NCBI RefSeq assembly: GCF_030272615.1
Contig: NC_081414.1
Span: 336,367,927 to 336,431,926 of the forward strand
Direction: 5' to 3'
Length of the DNA stretch: 64,000 bases
Origin: Cryptomeria japonica
Taxonomy: Eukaryota; Streptophyta; Pinopsida; Cupressales; Cupressaceae
The notes beneath the pieces were generated by a model. The model saw nothing but the letters and a program-made list of their open reading frames with translations, did no database searches and had not been told where the DNA came from. The position numbers were made by a program, and so were the translations under genes. This document shows positions 11,777 to 23,457 of the stretch, in pieces. Each line of letters starts with the position of its first letter. Positions within the stretch are counted from its first letter, which is position 1.

Positions 11777-13732
11777 GCAACATCCTAATCCTCTGTCTCA
11801 TGGATGTACTATCTGGAAATGCTATCCAGCTTATGTATGATGGATCTGTCCTTGTGGCTCCATGTCACCAAATATCTACTATATCTAACTTTGGGGATGG
11901 ACCTGAGCATGACGATCGTTATAGAGTTGATCTTTCAGATGATGTTCACAAACAAAAGGCATCCTTGCCAAAAAATATATCAATGACATAGATTCCCAAT
12001 GACTCATGATTGGCTCCATTCTATAGCTAACAAAATATATCTTCCCGAATTCGCATGGTTCCCAGTGAGTCAATAAGCGTATTGTTTTTCCAACAAAGTT
12101 TATATAACTGTTACATTTTACAAAATGCACTACTTAAAATATTTCATTTTCGATTGTTTAATTGTGTAGGTGGATTGCTATTTTGGACCTAGAGATTATA
12201 TGTACAACACATGCTAAAGTTGGAGAACCAATTTTCCTTTGTGTAAAACACGAAGACGATGTAGTACAAACTACGCTTCCTCTATGTGATGCAAGTATAG
12301 AGCCAAGCACATCCACAAAATGTAAGGGTTCTAGGTGATAGAGATCATTGTTTGGGGCCAGGACACCTCAAAATGTGGGTAGCGCACCTACAACGATAAC
12401 CCCCATAAAAAATTTGAATCCCTACCAACCAAACTGGTCCATCAAGGGTCGTGTCCTAGTGAAGAAGGACATCTATCACTATAATACAACAAAAGCAAGT
12501 GGTGATGTTTTTAGCTTTGACATTGTAGATAGCGAAGGTACTGAAACACATGTTACGTGTTTCAATGAACTTGCAAAAACCCATTATGATAACATCCAAG
12601 TTGGAGTGACATACACATTATCTGGGGGAGCAATCAAGCCAGCCAATAAAATTTACAACAAACTCAACAGTGGACTAGAAATAACCTTGGTAGATGATTC
12701 AAAGGTTACTGCCTATAGTGATGACTCTTCTATACCCAAGCAAATATACACCTTCATAGCTCTTGATCAAGTGGCTACCATAAATAACAACTCAACCATT
12801 GACGTTATTGGAATTGTCGTTAGTGTTGATCTGAGATCAACAATACATAAAAGAGACAGTACAAAGGTTCCTAGGCGTACCATTAAGTTAGTTGACATGA
12901 CTCGAACAACCATCGATGTTACGCTATGGGGCACAATGGCAGAAAAGGAAGGTACTGAACTTGAACGAAGGCATTATTTACAAGAAACAACTACTCTTGC
13001 TATCAAGAATGGTCGTGTATGTGAATTCAATGGAAAGGTAATAGGTACAACATTTAATACAAGCCTCACCATAGACCCTCTGATAGAGGAATTGGCCTAG
13101 CTAAAAGATTGGTACAACCAAAATGTTCACACTGAACAAGAAATTTTGCATCAACTTGCTGCACTAGCTCCCGTCCCTCAAAGAATGACGATTAGTGAAA
13201 TTCGGGCACATGCATCAAATTCAGAGAAACCATTCTATTGCATTCTAAAGGAAAAGATACAATAAATAAAATCTAAGTCATTTTGCTACCAAGCATGTCC
13301 CACCCAAGTAAATGAAAAACCATGTAAGAAACGATTAGATGAGACCAAAGAAGGAACCTAGTATTGTTCGAAATGTAACATGACCTTGTCTGAATGTAAC
13401 TACAGATACATCCTCCAGACAAACCTGCAGGATCATACAGATACAATATGGGCAATTGCATTTGATGAAGGGGCAACAGAACTCATGGGCATGCCTGTAG
13501 AAACATTATACATGCTTCAATCCGATGAAAATGTTGAGCAAAGCACCACAAAGGTCATAAAAAATGTAACGTATAATTAGTTCCTCTTGAACCTAACATG
13601 CAGAAATTAAACATACAATAATGAAGAACGGCCAAAGGTTGCCATCACCAATCCAAAGCAACTAGATTTTGCCTCAGAGAGCAGTATACTTCTGGAAAAA
13701 ATAAAAGAAATGTGTACTAATACAAGCCTCTA
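11777..13732 (+). pseudogene. RPA1-like: Helitron-associated RPA70-like gene
   Basis: A replication protein A large-subunit homologue of the kind plant Helitrons carry; such proteins bind single-stranded DNA. Exon 1 begins after TTTTGCAG (11771-11776) and encodes an RPA70N-like block (LSGNAIQLMYDGSVLV, then DDRYRVDLSDDVHKQ). A second exon starts at 12170 after TTGTGTAG and stays in one frame to about 13732. It holds OB-fold A/B sequence (NPYQPNWSIKGRVLVKKD, VTCFNEL, then TRTTIDVTLWG) and the C-terminal zinc-ribbon domain (CPTQV, KPCKKRL, YCSKCNMTLSEC, then ATELMGMPVE). In-frame stops at 12336, 12339, 13098, 13263, 13359 (where Trp is expected before YCSKC) and 13578 inactivate it. It stands 1.5 kb upstream of the Rep-helicase gene on the same strand, as expected for a plant Helitron. 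Confidence 0.86.
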
Positions 13733-15187
13733 GCGTTAAGGCCAGCACACAGTTGTAAATACAACCACTTGTAAATACATACAATTGTAAATACAAACAA
13801 TCAGAATCAGTGTACAGTTGTGAACATAGTGAAAATGTAAATTACTGTGTGTGCACACATGTGTGCGCTTTTGTGTGTCTCATGATGTGTATGCATTGAA
13901 AATTAATAAATCATGAATGCCAATACCTATTTTGGGCTTGATATTGTATGGATTTTGTAAAGAGTTTGAGATTATATAAGAAAAATATGAGTTTAGTAGT
14001 GTGTACAATTCATTCAACCTCATCTGAGAATATTTTTGTGCTTGATACTGCAATCATTTTGGCATACGATGCAAAGTAAATTTGTTTATTTTATTGAAAT
14101 TACAAAAGTAGCAATAAATTATGAGGGGGAAACTCATTGCCTTGTCTTCAGCCACAAGCAAAGATGCTTGCATTTTGTTTGATTTGACTACGTTCAGTAC
14201 ATTCACTACATATTTTAGTGCAATGTTGTTAGTGTTGGATTGTCTATATTTGTTGCTTTATTAACATTTATTTGAATCTGTAAAAGCTTATTTGGATTCA
14301 AAAGAACTGAAAATAATCCCAAATTGAGATGCGTAACTTCCAAAACTCTTGCAAATATCTTACTGGTTCTTAATTTGAGTATTAAACTGAGGATCTCTCT
14401 CCGGTTTCTGTCGCTCCTATTAACTTACTTCTTTTCGAGCAGATGTTTTATTTGAGTTTCTTATTATGCTATCAACAATAGCTATCCTGTTCATATCATT
14501 GTTGTATGGTTAACTCTCAATATCTTGATCAACTTACAATGAGACTTGAAATCCTTCAAAATTACAAAGGTTTATGACAGCAATTGTCATTTGAACTTGC
14601 AGAGATGTTCATTGAGATTAAATTTGAATCATTCCATACTGGTGATTTTGGTGATTTACAATTGTCATATATTCTGAGTTGTGTATTTAATCAATATTAA
14701 TTTGTCTTTCTTTATGTAGTTCTCCCCCAAATTAAGTTTGAACTTGTCATTATTTTAGAAGTCTTGCTACCAGAATCAGTTTTCAATCATTTTGAAATAT
14801 AGATTTTCTGATTACACTAAAATGTTTTCTGCCAGAATGAATATATCATTACTTCCAGTATTTGTAATTAATTCAAAAGACATGCATTTAGATGGTTTAT
14901 GTGTCTTCGGGCAAAAAGACTTTCATTTATGTTTCTAATTGTCAAATGGATTTATCTTATTATAATTCGAGATCGTCAATAAATTTCAGTACGTTGAATT
15001 GCAATTTACTTTCAACACTGTTTCCATGTTCTTCAATACATGCTTCCTTCCTTTTGTATTCTGAGCTCAATTTCTTTGTCCATTCCAATATGCAATGTTC
15101 CATTCATATTATATTGTAATGTTGCTATTTGGTGCAAAGCTTGCTTGTGAATGTGTTTATTTTTTTCTTGCTGAATACTGCAATTAG
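13733..15187. other. Helitron internal spacer
   Basis: AT-rich DNA between the RPA-like and Rep-helicase genes. It contains a short tandem repeat of TTGTAAATACA units at 13753-13800 and a small TG/CA tract (TGTGTGCACACATGTGTGCG) near 13847-13867. The short ORF at 14892-15119 has no recognisable similarity. Confidence 0.5.
13753..13800 (+). repeat. Short tandem repeat, TTGTAAATACA units
   Basis: Three imperfect units containing TTGTAAATACA, 16-17 bp apart. Confidence 0.75.
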
Positions 15188-17694
15188 ATGGCTGCCTCCA
15201 GTGATCAGGGGAAGACCAATCGCCCTAACCGTGCTTTTCCCACTGAATACTACAATCACATAGTTGAATCAAGCGCTCAAGAAACCACCAATCACCTTAA
15301 ACAAATGCAAGATCAAAAAGAACAAAATTGAAAAAGAAGACGAACATATTATGCCAGTCATAAAGAGCAAATAGCTATACGCAGGCATGTGAGAATTAAA
15401 AAAAAATGAAACTAACCCTATGAACGAAAAATCTGCAAATGTGACAAATCCTCAAGCCTACCAAAAACTACAAGTACAAGAACAATATCAAACAAAGAAA
15501 ACAATGGGGTTGAATGCTAATGCTAGATTCATAATAGCAATGAAAAGTTTTGGTAGGAAAATAGATGTGCTTTCTAACTTGGAAGTATGTAACATATGCA
15601 AAGAGTCATACCCAGGTATGCTTTCACACTCACCATGCCAAACCCCCACCTATAGGAGATGCATTAATGAAAAGGGTGTACACTGGTTCTCACTACACAA
15701 TAACATGGACCCAGGGGATCAACCTATTATGCTGAAGATATTGACACAAGTAGAAGAAATGCTCATTGCTAGAGTGAACCCGATATTACAGGTTACCCAT
15801 ACTATTGGAGGCCAATATAAATACAACGACCATACAATTAGTTTCCCACAAGACATACAAAACATTGCAACTATGCTCCCACATAAATTGGGAGACATAG
15901 ATGTCCTTATAGTTCACAGACCCCAGGCTCAAGGAAACTACTATGAGTGTTACATAAGTAGGGGTCGTGTTATGGATGCATTGCAATACAAAGTGAAATA
16001 TGACCCATACTATAAAGATGTGTCAATAAATTATAACAATCTAAACCAAATTCCCAAGGAAAGAACGGATGTAAAAAGCATGCTTCACACCATTGAAGCA
16101 AATGATGATGTAATGGTAACAAATAGTGAAGACGCTGATGAAGACCAAGATGAGGGCATGATAACCAATTCGTCATCATTTATATTACACCTACCGAATG
16201 AACACCGTGAACTACAGATAATTAAGAAAACACTAGAGATTGAGGACACCACAGATAACATCATTGACTGGCGAGAAATAGGCTTAACCCCAATTAATGA
16301 ATATAATACTGAGGGCCTACTCAATATAGCATTTCCAACACTCTTCCCAAACGGAATTGGATTACAAATACAACCAAGAACTAGGGAAATAAAGATGCAT
16401 GAATATGTACTACACTTGATGCAATTCCATGATCAAAGATTTGGACAACATCCAAGATTCCGATACTACATCTATAACCTTATGATGCGTCATTGGAGCC
16501 AATCACTTGCAAAAAATTTCATGAAAAAAAATGTAGAAGAGCACTTATCAACCACCATTGAGAATTTACATGCACACCTGAAAGAACTCCCTGACTCACA
16601 ACTAGCTGCGGAATTACTGCACTTTGGCTCTACCATGAGAGGAACCAGACCATATTGGAACAAGTGTCGATTAGAATTAACAAACATGATAAACCAAATA
16701 GGATCTCCCGTCCTCTTCTTCACACTAAGCGTAACCAATACAAAGTGGCCAGACCTCCAACAACTCCTCACAAATAATATGGAGCTTTCCATGCACTCAA
16801 ATAAGCACCGTCTTGAAAATGTTATTAATAACCCGCATATAACATCATTATACCTACATCAAAGATTGACCATATTCCATGAAGAAGTTATTGAGAAACT
16901 CCTTGGTGTGATAGATTATTGGTACAGATATGAATGGCAACACCGAGGAACCGCACATGTTCATGGGTTTCTGTGGCTCCAAGATTCGCCATACATGGAC
17001 AAGCTAGATTGGGAAAATAACGAAGATGTTGATAAAGCAATTTTTTTTTTGATAAGTACATAAGTGCTTGGAACCCTCTTGAAGCAACACATAGGAACAA
17101 CCAGATATACCGATATTCACATGATAATCCATGCCTCCTAAACACAATAGACATATTAGCCACAAATCCATTGAATGATTTTGAAGAGTTAGTGAACCGC
17201 GTGCAAAGACACACAAAATGCAGAGAGAGCACATGCTTACGAAAGAAGGGTAGAAAACTAGAATGCTGATATAAAGCTCCATGGAAAGAACAAAATACCT
17301 CTATCTTATTTTGTGATGAAATGCGCACAAAGAAACATGAACCTGCAAGAAACGATGATAGACTCAACATCCACAACCCAAAAATGATTTCAATATGGAG
17401 AGCTAATATCGATTGCCAACCTGTCATATCACGCGAACTTGTACTAAAATACATTGCCAAATATGCATCAAAAGCAGAGAGAACATCTGAAAGTTGTACT
17501 GCTATGCTAACAAGAATATCCACAACTCAAAAAAGAGATGACCCAGTAGTAGTAGCATATCGAAGATTCATGACAGAGATTGTAGTAGAATGTGACATTG
17601 GTGCGCAAGAAACTTGCCATATGCTGCAAAAATTACCCCTTGTTGTTTGTAACAAACCATTTACAACTTTAAATGTTGGACGAAAAGTGCTACA

Positions 17695-18328
17695 TGTAAT
17701 TTTATACCCTAGGTATGTTAATCATATTTATAAGTTTGATTATGCCCTAGATTGTAATCAGATTTGTAGTAAATAAGCCAACATTCAGTAAAATCAGAAA
17801 TAAAAATAGGAGACAAACACGCATACCCTGGGAAAACCTCCAAGGAGGAAAAACCCAACGTGAAAGACCCATAGGTCAGATTATATATTCTCCTTTAAAT
17901 CATAAGTACAATACTTAGCTTGAATCTGATCTTCACATATCAGATCTGTCCCTTTGCATGCTTCAAAACTGCATCAAAATACACTATGTCCTCTTGGACA
18001 ATTTCACACAAGTCTAGATAAGTTTGCACCCTTCCTTGAGAATTCGCACCTTAGTAGCAGAGCTAATTCTCTTTTGCTTGAGATTGAATTGATGTATTTG
18101 ACTTGTAAAATGTCCTTTATTTATACGTGCTTTTAACCTTTATTTCCAAGTTGGCCTCCTTTAGGTTTTGGCCCCAATATTATTAAGGCGTGAGTATTTA
18201 GGATAGCATGAGAGATAGGGCTGGGCCTAGACTTGGGGTCATGTTACCCTTTAGGGCCCAGACCTAAAAGGGTCCGGATGTTGCCTTAAGGCAATCTGAA
18301 CCCTATATAGCCCTAGTTACAAACAACA
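17695..18328 (-). repeat. Copia 3' LTR
   Basis: 634 bp. On the element strand it begins TGTTGTTTGTAACTAGG and ends in ACA. It pairs with 22838-23457 over its whole length. It keeps about 22 bp near 18040-18062 that the other LTR lacks. Confidence 0.95.
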
Positions 18329-18337
18329 CTCCCTCTT
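18329..18337 (-). promoter_or_regulatory. Polypurine tract of the copia element
   Basis: AAGAGGGAG on the element strand, directly before the 3' LTR, where plus-strand DNA synthesis is primed. Confidence 0.8.
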
Positions 18338-18383
18338 AACTAGGGAAGAGGAGAATACATAATTTGAACCTTTAGAGTTCCAT

Positions 18384-18557
18384 CTAGCACACAAGCATAG
18401 AATGGATCTAGCACACAAGCATAGAATTACATCTTCCACCTAGCACACAAGCATAGAAAGTGTAATACACAAGTGGGTCTTTACATAATTACAATCATCC
18501 ATCTAGCACACAAGCATAGATTGGACATAATTCATTCTTGCACACAAGCAAAGAATG
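18384..18557 (-). repeat. Five spaced copies of a 17-bp motif in the copia 3' untranslated region
   Basis: On the plus strand CTAGCACACAAGCATAG recurs at 18384, 18408, 18440 and 18503, with a degenerate copy at 18537. Spacings are uneven (24, 32, 63 and 34 bp). The block lies between the end of the RNase H domain and the PPT. Confidence 0.85.
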
Positions 18558-18579
18558 ATTCAAAGTGTTGCAGATAGAG

Positions 18580-21500
18580 TCACTGAGATTGTAGCTCCCT
18601 CTCAATCAGGGTCCCGTTTTCCACAACACCAAGTCTGTCTCTAAAGTATTCGAACTTCACTCTGGATAAAGGTTTGGTAAGGATGTTTGCAATCTGTTCA
18701 TCTGTGCTAATGTACTTTAGATGAATGGCACCTCTTTGCACCATGTCCCAAATGAAATGATAGTGTGTTTCCACATGTTTGGACTGATCATGGAATACAT
18801 GATTTACTGACATCTTAATACAGCTTTGATTATCACAATGAATGGTGGTAAGATCACTAGCTTGACCAAATAATCCAACAAGGAGCTTACGAAGCCACAT
18901 TGCTTCTCTGGATGCAACATATGCAACAATGTACTCAGCTTCTGCAGTGCTTAATGCTACCAAAGATTGCTTTCTACATGCCCAAGAGATCATTGCAGAG
19001 CCCAAGTTGAAGCAGATACCTAAAGTACTTTTCCTGTCCTTGACACTTCTTGCCCAATCTGAATTTGAGTAGCCTTCCAAGAGGATTGGGGTATTAAGTG
19101 AATACTCTAGCCCATAACCAATCGTGCCATGCAGGTATCTTAGAATGTGCTTGGTAGCAACCAGGTGAACAAGTTTAGGTAAGCTCATGAACTGACTGAG
19201 AGCATTCACAGCATAGCAGATATCTGGCCTAGTATTGACTAGGTACATCAGGGAGCCAATCAACTGCCTGTACTCAGAGGGATCTGCAAAATCAGAGTTA
19301 GTTGTAGAAACACTTAACTTCTTTAAGTTAGATTCCATAGGGGTATACATAGGTTTACAATCTAACATTCTAAATCTTTTTAAAATATCAATAGTATATT
19401 TTCCTTGACTTAGAAAAATTTCATTATCTCTTTGCCATACTTCTAACCCTAGGAAGTAATGCATTGGACCTAAGTCCTTCATTTCAAATTCTAAGGCTAA
19501 TTCCTTTTTACATCTTATGATTAATTTACTTTCACCAGTGAGAAATAAATCCTTGACTTAGAAAAATTTCATTATCTCTTTGCCATACTTCTAACCCTAG
19601 GAAGTAATGCATTGGACCTAAGTCTTTCATTTCAAATTTTGAGGCTAATTCCTTTTTACATCTTATGATTAATTTACTTTCACCAGTGAGAAATAAATCA
19701 TCCACATACAAAACTAAAATAAGCATCTCATCATTATAAACTTTCAAGTAAATGTTAGCATCAGCATCATTCTTGGAAAATCCTAAACTTAGTAAGTACT
19801 TATCAATTCTTTCATACCAAGCACGAGGAGCCTGTTTGAGCCCATATAAGGCTTTCTTCAACCTGAAAACATGAGAATCTCTTTTATGGATTACATAACC
19901 TTCTGGTTGCTCAATATAGACTTCCTCCTCAATGACACCATTGAGGAAGGTTGTCTTAACGTCCATTTGATGCAGCTCCCAACCTTTGGTTACAACAATA
20001 GCTATTATAGACCTAATAGAAGTATATCTAGCAACAGGGGCAAAGGTTTCTTCATAATCTATTCCTTCCTTTTGAGAAAAACCATGTGCTACAAACCTAG
20101 CTTTATATTTTTCAATACTACCATCAGCATTATGTTTAATTTTAAATAACCATTTAGAGGAAACAACAGACTTACCTTTGGGTCTGGGTACAATGTCCCA
20201 AAGATCATTCTTGAAGATAGACCCATACTCTTCATCCATGGCTAATTTCCAAGCATGATGGGACATTGGTTCTTCGATATTGTGAGGTTCAGACTCAATG
20301 ATATTGCACATCATAGAAATGTAGTTGGCATGATTTTGGAATCTCTTGCTATTTCTAAAGGTTCCTCTGGGAGCAGCAAACCCTTCAACATCTTGAATTG
20401 TGTTTCTAACCCAAAGTGGTCTCTTCTTGCAGATCAAATATCCCGAGGTATATCGGTAGAGTGCATAGGTTCTGATGGGTCATTCTGAACTTCTTGATCT
20501 GGAAGGTCAGTAGACTCCTCCTGTATCTCAGGGTTAGCATCAACTATTGAATCTTGATTTTCAATCTCCATATCATTATTATTGGTTAATGAACCTTTAG
20601 ATCTTTTGAAAGCAATATCTTCTTCAAAAGTTACATCTCTACTTACCTCAACATACCTTTGACTTGGAATGTAGATCCTGAAGGCTTTGGAAGATTCGCG
20701 GTAACCTACTAAGATGCCTTTCTTTCCAGATGGATCCAACTTGGTTCATATTTCTTTAGGCGCATGAACATACACAGGGCTTCTGAATATCCTTAGGTGA
20801 TTGATGTCAGGTTTGATTCCTAAAAAGGCTTCTTCAGGCGTCACATCCTTTAGGGCACAATGAGGACATCTATTATGAATATAAAATGCGGTTTTGGATG
20901 CTTCCGCCCATAGAAAAGGTTGCAAGTCTTGATCATGGATCATGGCTCCTACAGCTTCAACAATGGTCATGTTCTTTCTTTCATCAACTCCATTTTGTTG
21001 AGGATTGTAGGGAACATAGAACTCCCTCTTAATTCATGCATTAACACAAAAGTCATAGAAATTACCTGAGGTGTATTCACCTCCATTGTTAGACCTCAAA
21101 CATTTAATTTGATTTCCTATAGTATTTTCAACTAAGGCTTTGAATTTTTTAAATCTGTTTAGGACTTCTTCAGACTCTTTAGATTTAAGAAAATAGATCC
21201 ATGTTTTCCTAGAGAAATCATCTATGAAGATAACATAATATAGGAAACCACTAGGAGATGCTACAGACATAGGACCACATAAATCTGAATGAATAAGCTC
21301 TAACCTTTCTTTAGCCCTACTATCGCTTTTATGAAAAGGATTCTTTACATTCTTGCCCATTGCACAACCTTTACAAGCATCATCATGAGATAAACTGAGT
21401 TTAGGCATACCTTTAACCATTTTATCGAGAGTGGGAAGAGCTTGAAAGTGAAGGTGACCCAATCTTCTATGCCATAGCTCACATGATTCAGGGGTCTCAT

Positions 21501-22749
21501 GGATGAGAGCTTGAATTAGATTAGCTGCAAGCTTATATAAACTATCACATCTATTTCCAATAATACGAGCAGATTTGAAATTAGATTTCTTAGGCCAAGC
21601 GAGTACTTTCCCTTCAGAAAATGCTATTTGCAAACCCTTATCTTCTAAGGCAGAAATGGAAATAAGATTTATTTTAATACCAGGTACAAAGAGAATATCG
21701 CAGAGTTTCAAGGAAATACCAGAATCTAGATTTAAAGAGGTAGTGCCAGAACCTTTTACTGAGTATCGAGCATCATCACCGATTACTACATGAAGATTGG
21801 TGTCTTTTTCAATCAGATCTGAGAGATGCTCACGAAATCCTAAGATGTGTCTAGAGGCACCACTGTCAAGTATCCACGTATTGCTGTCCATAGGAACAAT
21901 GCTGGATAGAGCAAAGATAAGAAGGTAATCTTCACTTTGTTTGACAACTTCATTTAAATTGGCTTCCCTTTCTTTTGGGTCATTCTAACAATCTCTGGCA
22001 TAGTGACCATACTTATCACATCTGAAGCAACGAATGTGAGAGGAATCTCTTGACTTTTTCCTTGGATCATAGGAGGAGGATCTAAAATCTTTGCTTCTCT
22101 TCTCTTTCTTTCAATGACCACCTTTCCTAGATTTAGTTAAGAGAACGTGATTATCTTTGAGAGAGTTCTTGAGTTTTCCTCTTACCTCAATTCGAGATTC
22201 CTCTTCGATGTAATCAGATTGAAGACGCTCAAAGTTGGGATGATCAACTCTTCCACCAATGCTATGAATGAATGGTTCCCATTCATCAGGTAGACCATTT
22301 AATGCAATCATAACAAGATCTTTATCTAAGATTTGGCAATCAAGAGTGCTTAGCTTGTCCTTTAGTTCATTGATCTTCATGAAGTAGGCTATGATTGAGT
22401 CTTCTTCCTTCATTTTCATGTGAAGAAGTTGCTGTCATAGAGCAAGGGCCCTGTTGAGATTGTTGACTTCATACATCCCTTCCAAGTGTTTGATCATTTC
22501 TCTGGCAAATACAAACTTTAATATGACAGTGACAAGATGATTCTTGACGGACTCAATTATGATCCTTCTAGCCTTGAAGGAATCTTTCTTGAACAGTTTC
22601 AGCTCTTCAACATCTTCTGGAGGAGATAGCCTTTCTTCTTCTACAAATTTCAGTAGATCATTCTCTTCAAGGATCAATAGAATACAAACTTTCCAAGCAG
22701 CAAAATCAATGGCTCCCTCAAGTCTATCTTCAGCCTTCAAACCTGACAT
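18580..22749 (-). pseudogene. Copia gag-pol, broken
   Basis: Gag starts at 22749 (MSGLKAEDRLEGAIDFAAW) and has UBN2-type sequence and a CCHC knuckle CFRCDKYGHYARDC near 22000, directly followed by a TAG. Protease: WILDSGASRHI near 21880. GAG-pre-integrase: WHRRLGHLHF and CKGCAMGK. Integrase core: the first Asp in HSDLCGP, but the second Asp position reads LRSNNGGEY (Asp to Asn), and a Glu in NGVDERKN. RT: FLNGVIEEEVYIEQPEGY, the LYGLKQAPRAWYERI block and an intact active site LYVDDLFL. RNase H: LSTAEAEY and HCDNQSC, ending with the LTKPL block. Stops lie near 22435, 22110, 21995, 21034 and 20745, with frame changes. A 148-bp tandem duplication at 19403-19698 shifts the frame inside RT. Confidence 0.92.
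19403..19698 (-). repeat. 148-bp tandem duplication inside copia RT
   Basis: Copies 19403-19550 and 19551-19698 differ at three positions by eye. 148 is not a multiple of 3, so the duplication shifts the RT reading frame by one; the ORFs either side are indeed in frames offset by one. It repeats the MKDLGPMHYFLGLEVW segment. Confidence 0.95.
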
Positions 22750-22825
22750 TTTTAATCTGAAAACAAACAACAACTATATGCAACGTACAATTGATTTGCT
22801 AAAATCGAAAGTTAGTGACACCTTA

Positions 22826-22837
22826 GCTCTGATACCA
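22826..22837 (-). promoter_or_regulatory. Primer-binding site, initiator Met-tRNA
   Basis: On the element strand it reads TGGTATCAGAGC, the standard plant copia primer site complementary to the 3' end of initiator tRNA-Met. It directly abuts the 5' LTR. Confidence 0.93.
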
Positions 22838-23457
22838 TGTAATTTTATACCCTAGGTATGTTAATCAGATTTATATGTTTGATTATGCCCTAGATTGTAA
22901 TCAGATTTGTAGTATTTTAATAAGCCAACATTCAATAAAATCAGAAATAAAAATAGGAGACAAACATGCATACCCTGGGAAAACCTCCAAGGAGGAAAAA
23001 CCCAGCATGAAAGACCCATAGGTCAGATTATATATTCTCCTTTAAATCATAAGTACAATACTTAGCTTGAATATAATCTTCACATATCAGATCTATCCCT
23101 TTGCATGCTTCAAAACTGCATCAAAATACACTATGTCCTCTTGGACAATTTCACACAAGTCTAGATAAGTTCACAGCCTTCCTTGAAGGAGCTAATTCGC
23201 TTTTGCTTGAGATTGAATTGATGTATTTGACTTGTAAAATATCCTTTATTTATATGTGCTTTTAACCTTTATTTCCAAGTCGGCCTCCTTTAGGTTTTGG
23301 CGCCAATATTATTAAGGCGTGAGTATTTAGTATAGCGTGAGAGATAGGGCTAGGCCTAGACTTGGGGTCACGTTACCCTTTAGGGCCCAGACCTAAAAGG
23401 GTTCGGATGTTGCCTTAAGGCAATCGAAACCCTATATAGACCTAGTTACAAACAACA
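22838..23457 (-). repeat. Copia 5' LTR
   Basis: 620 bp, adjoining the PBS on its interior side and the second CTACA target copy on its outer side. Confidence 0.95.

Larger units (their letters stand above)
17695..23457 (-). mobile_element. Ty1/copia LTR retrotransposon nested in the Helitron
   Basis: A complete-length copia element on the minus strand: 5' LTR 22838-23457, PBS 22826-22837, gag, protease, integrase, RT, RNase H, PPT 18329-18337 and 3' LTR 17695-18328. A perfect 5-bp target duplication CTACA flanks it (17690-17694 and 23458-23462). The domain order integrase before RT is the copia signature. The LTRs differ at roughly 25 substitutions plus a few indels over about 600 bp by eye, so the insertion is not recent. 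All ORFs carry lesions. Confidence 0.95.

Noticed and set aside
11152-12130. Minus-strand ORFs of 81-85 codons in the Helitron leader and RPA exon
   Set aside because: No motif; the second one is antisense to the RPA70N-like exon.
16888-17523. A 211-codon minus-strand ORF inside RepHel
   Set aside because: It is the reverse shadow of clearly recognisable Helitron coding sequence (HUH region and twin Tyr).
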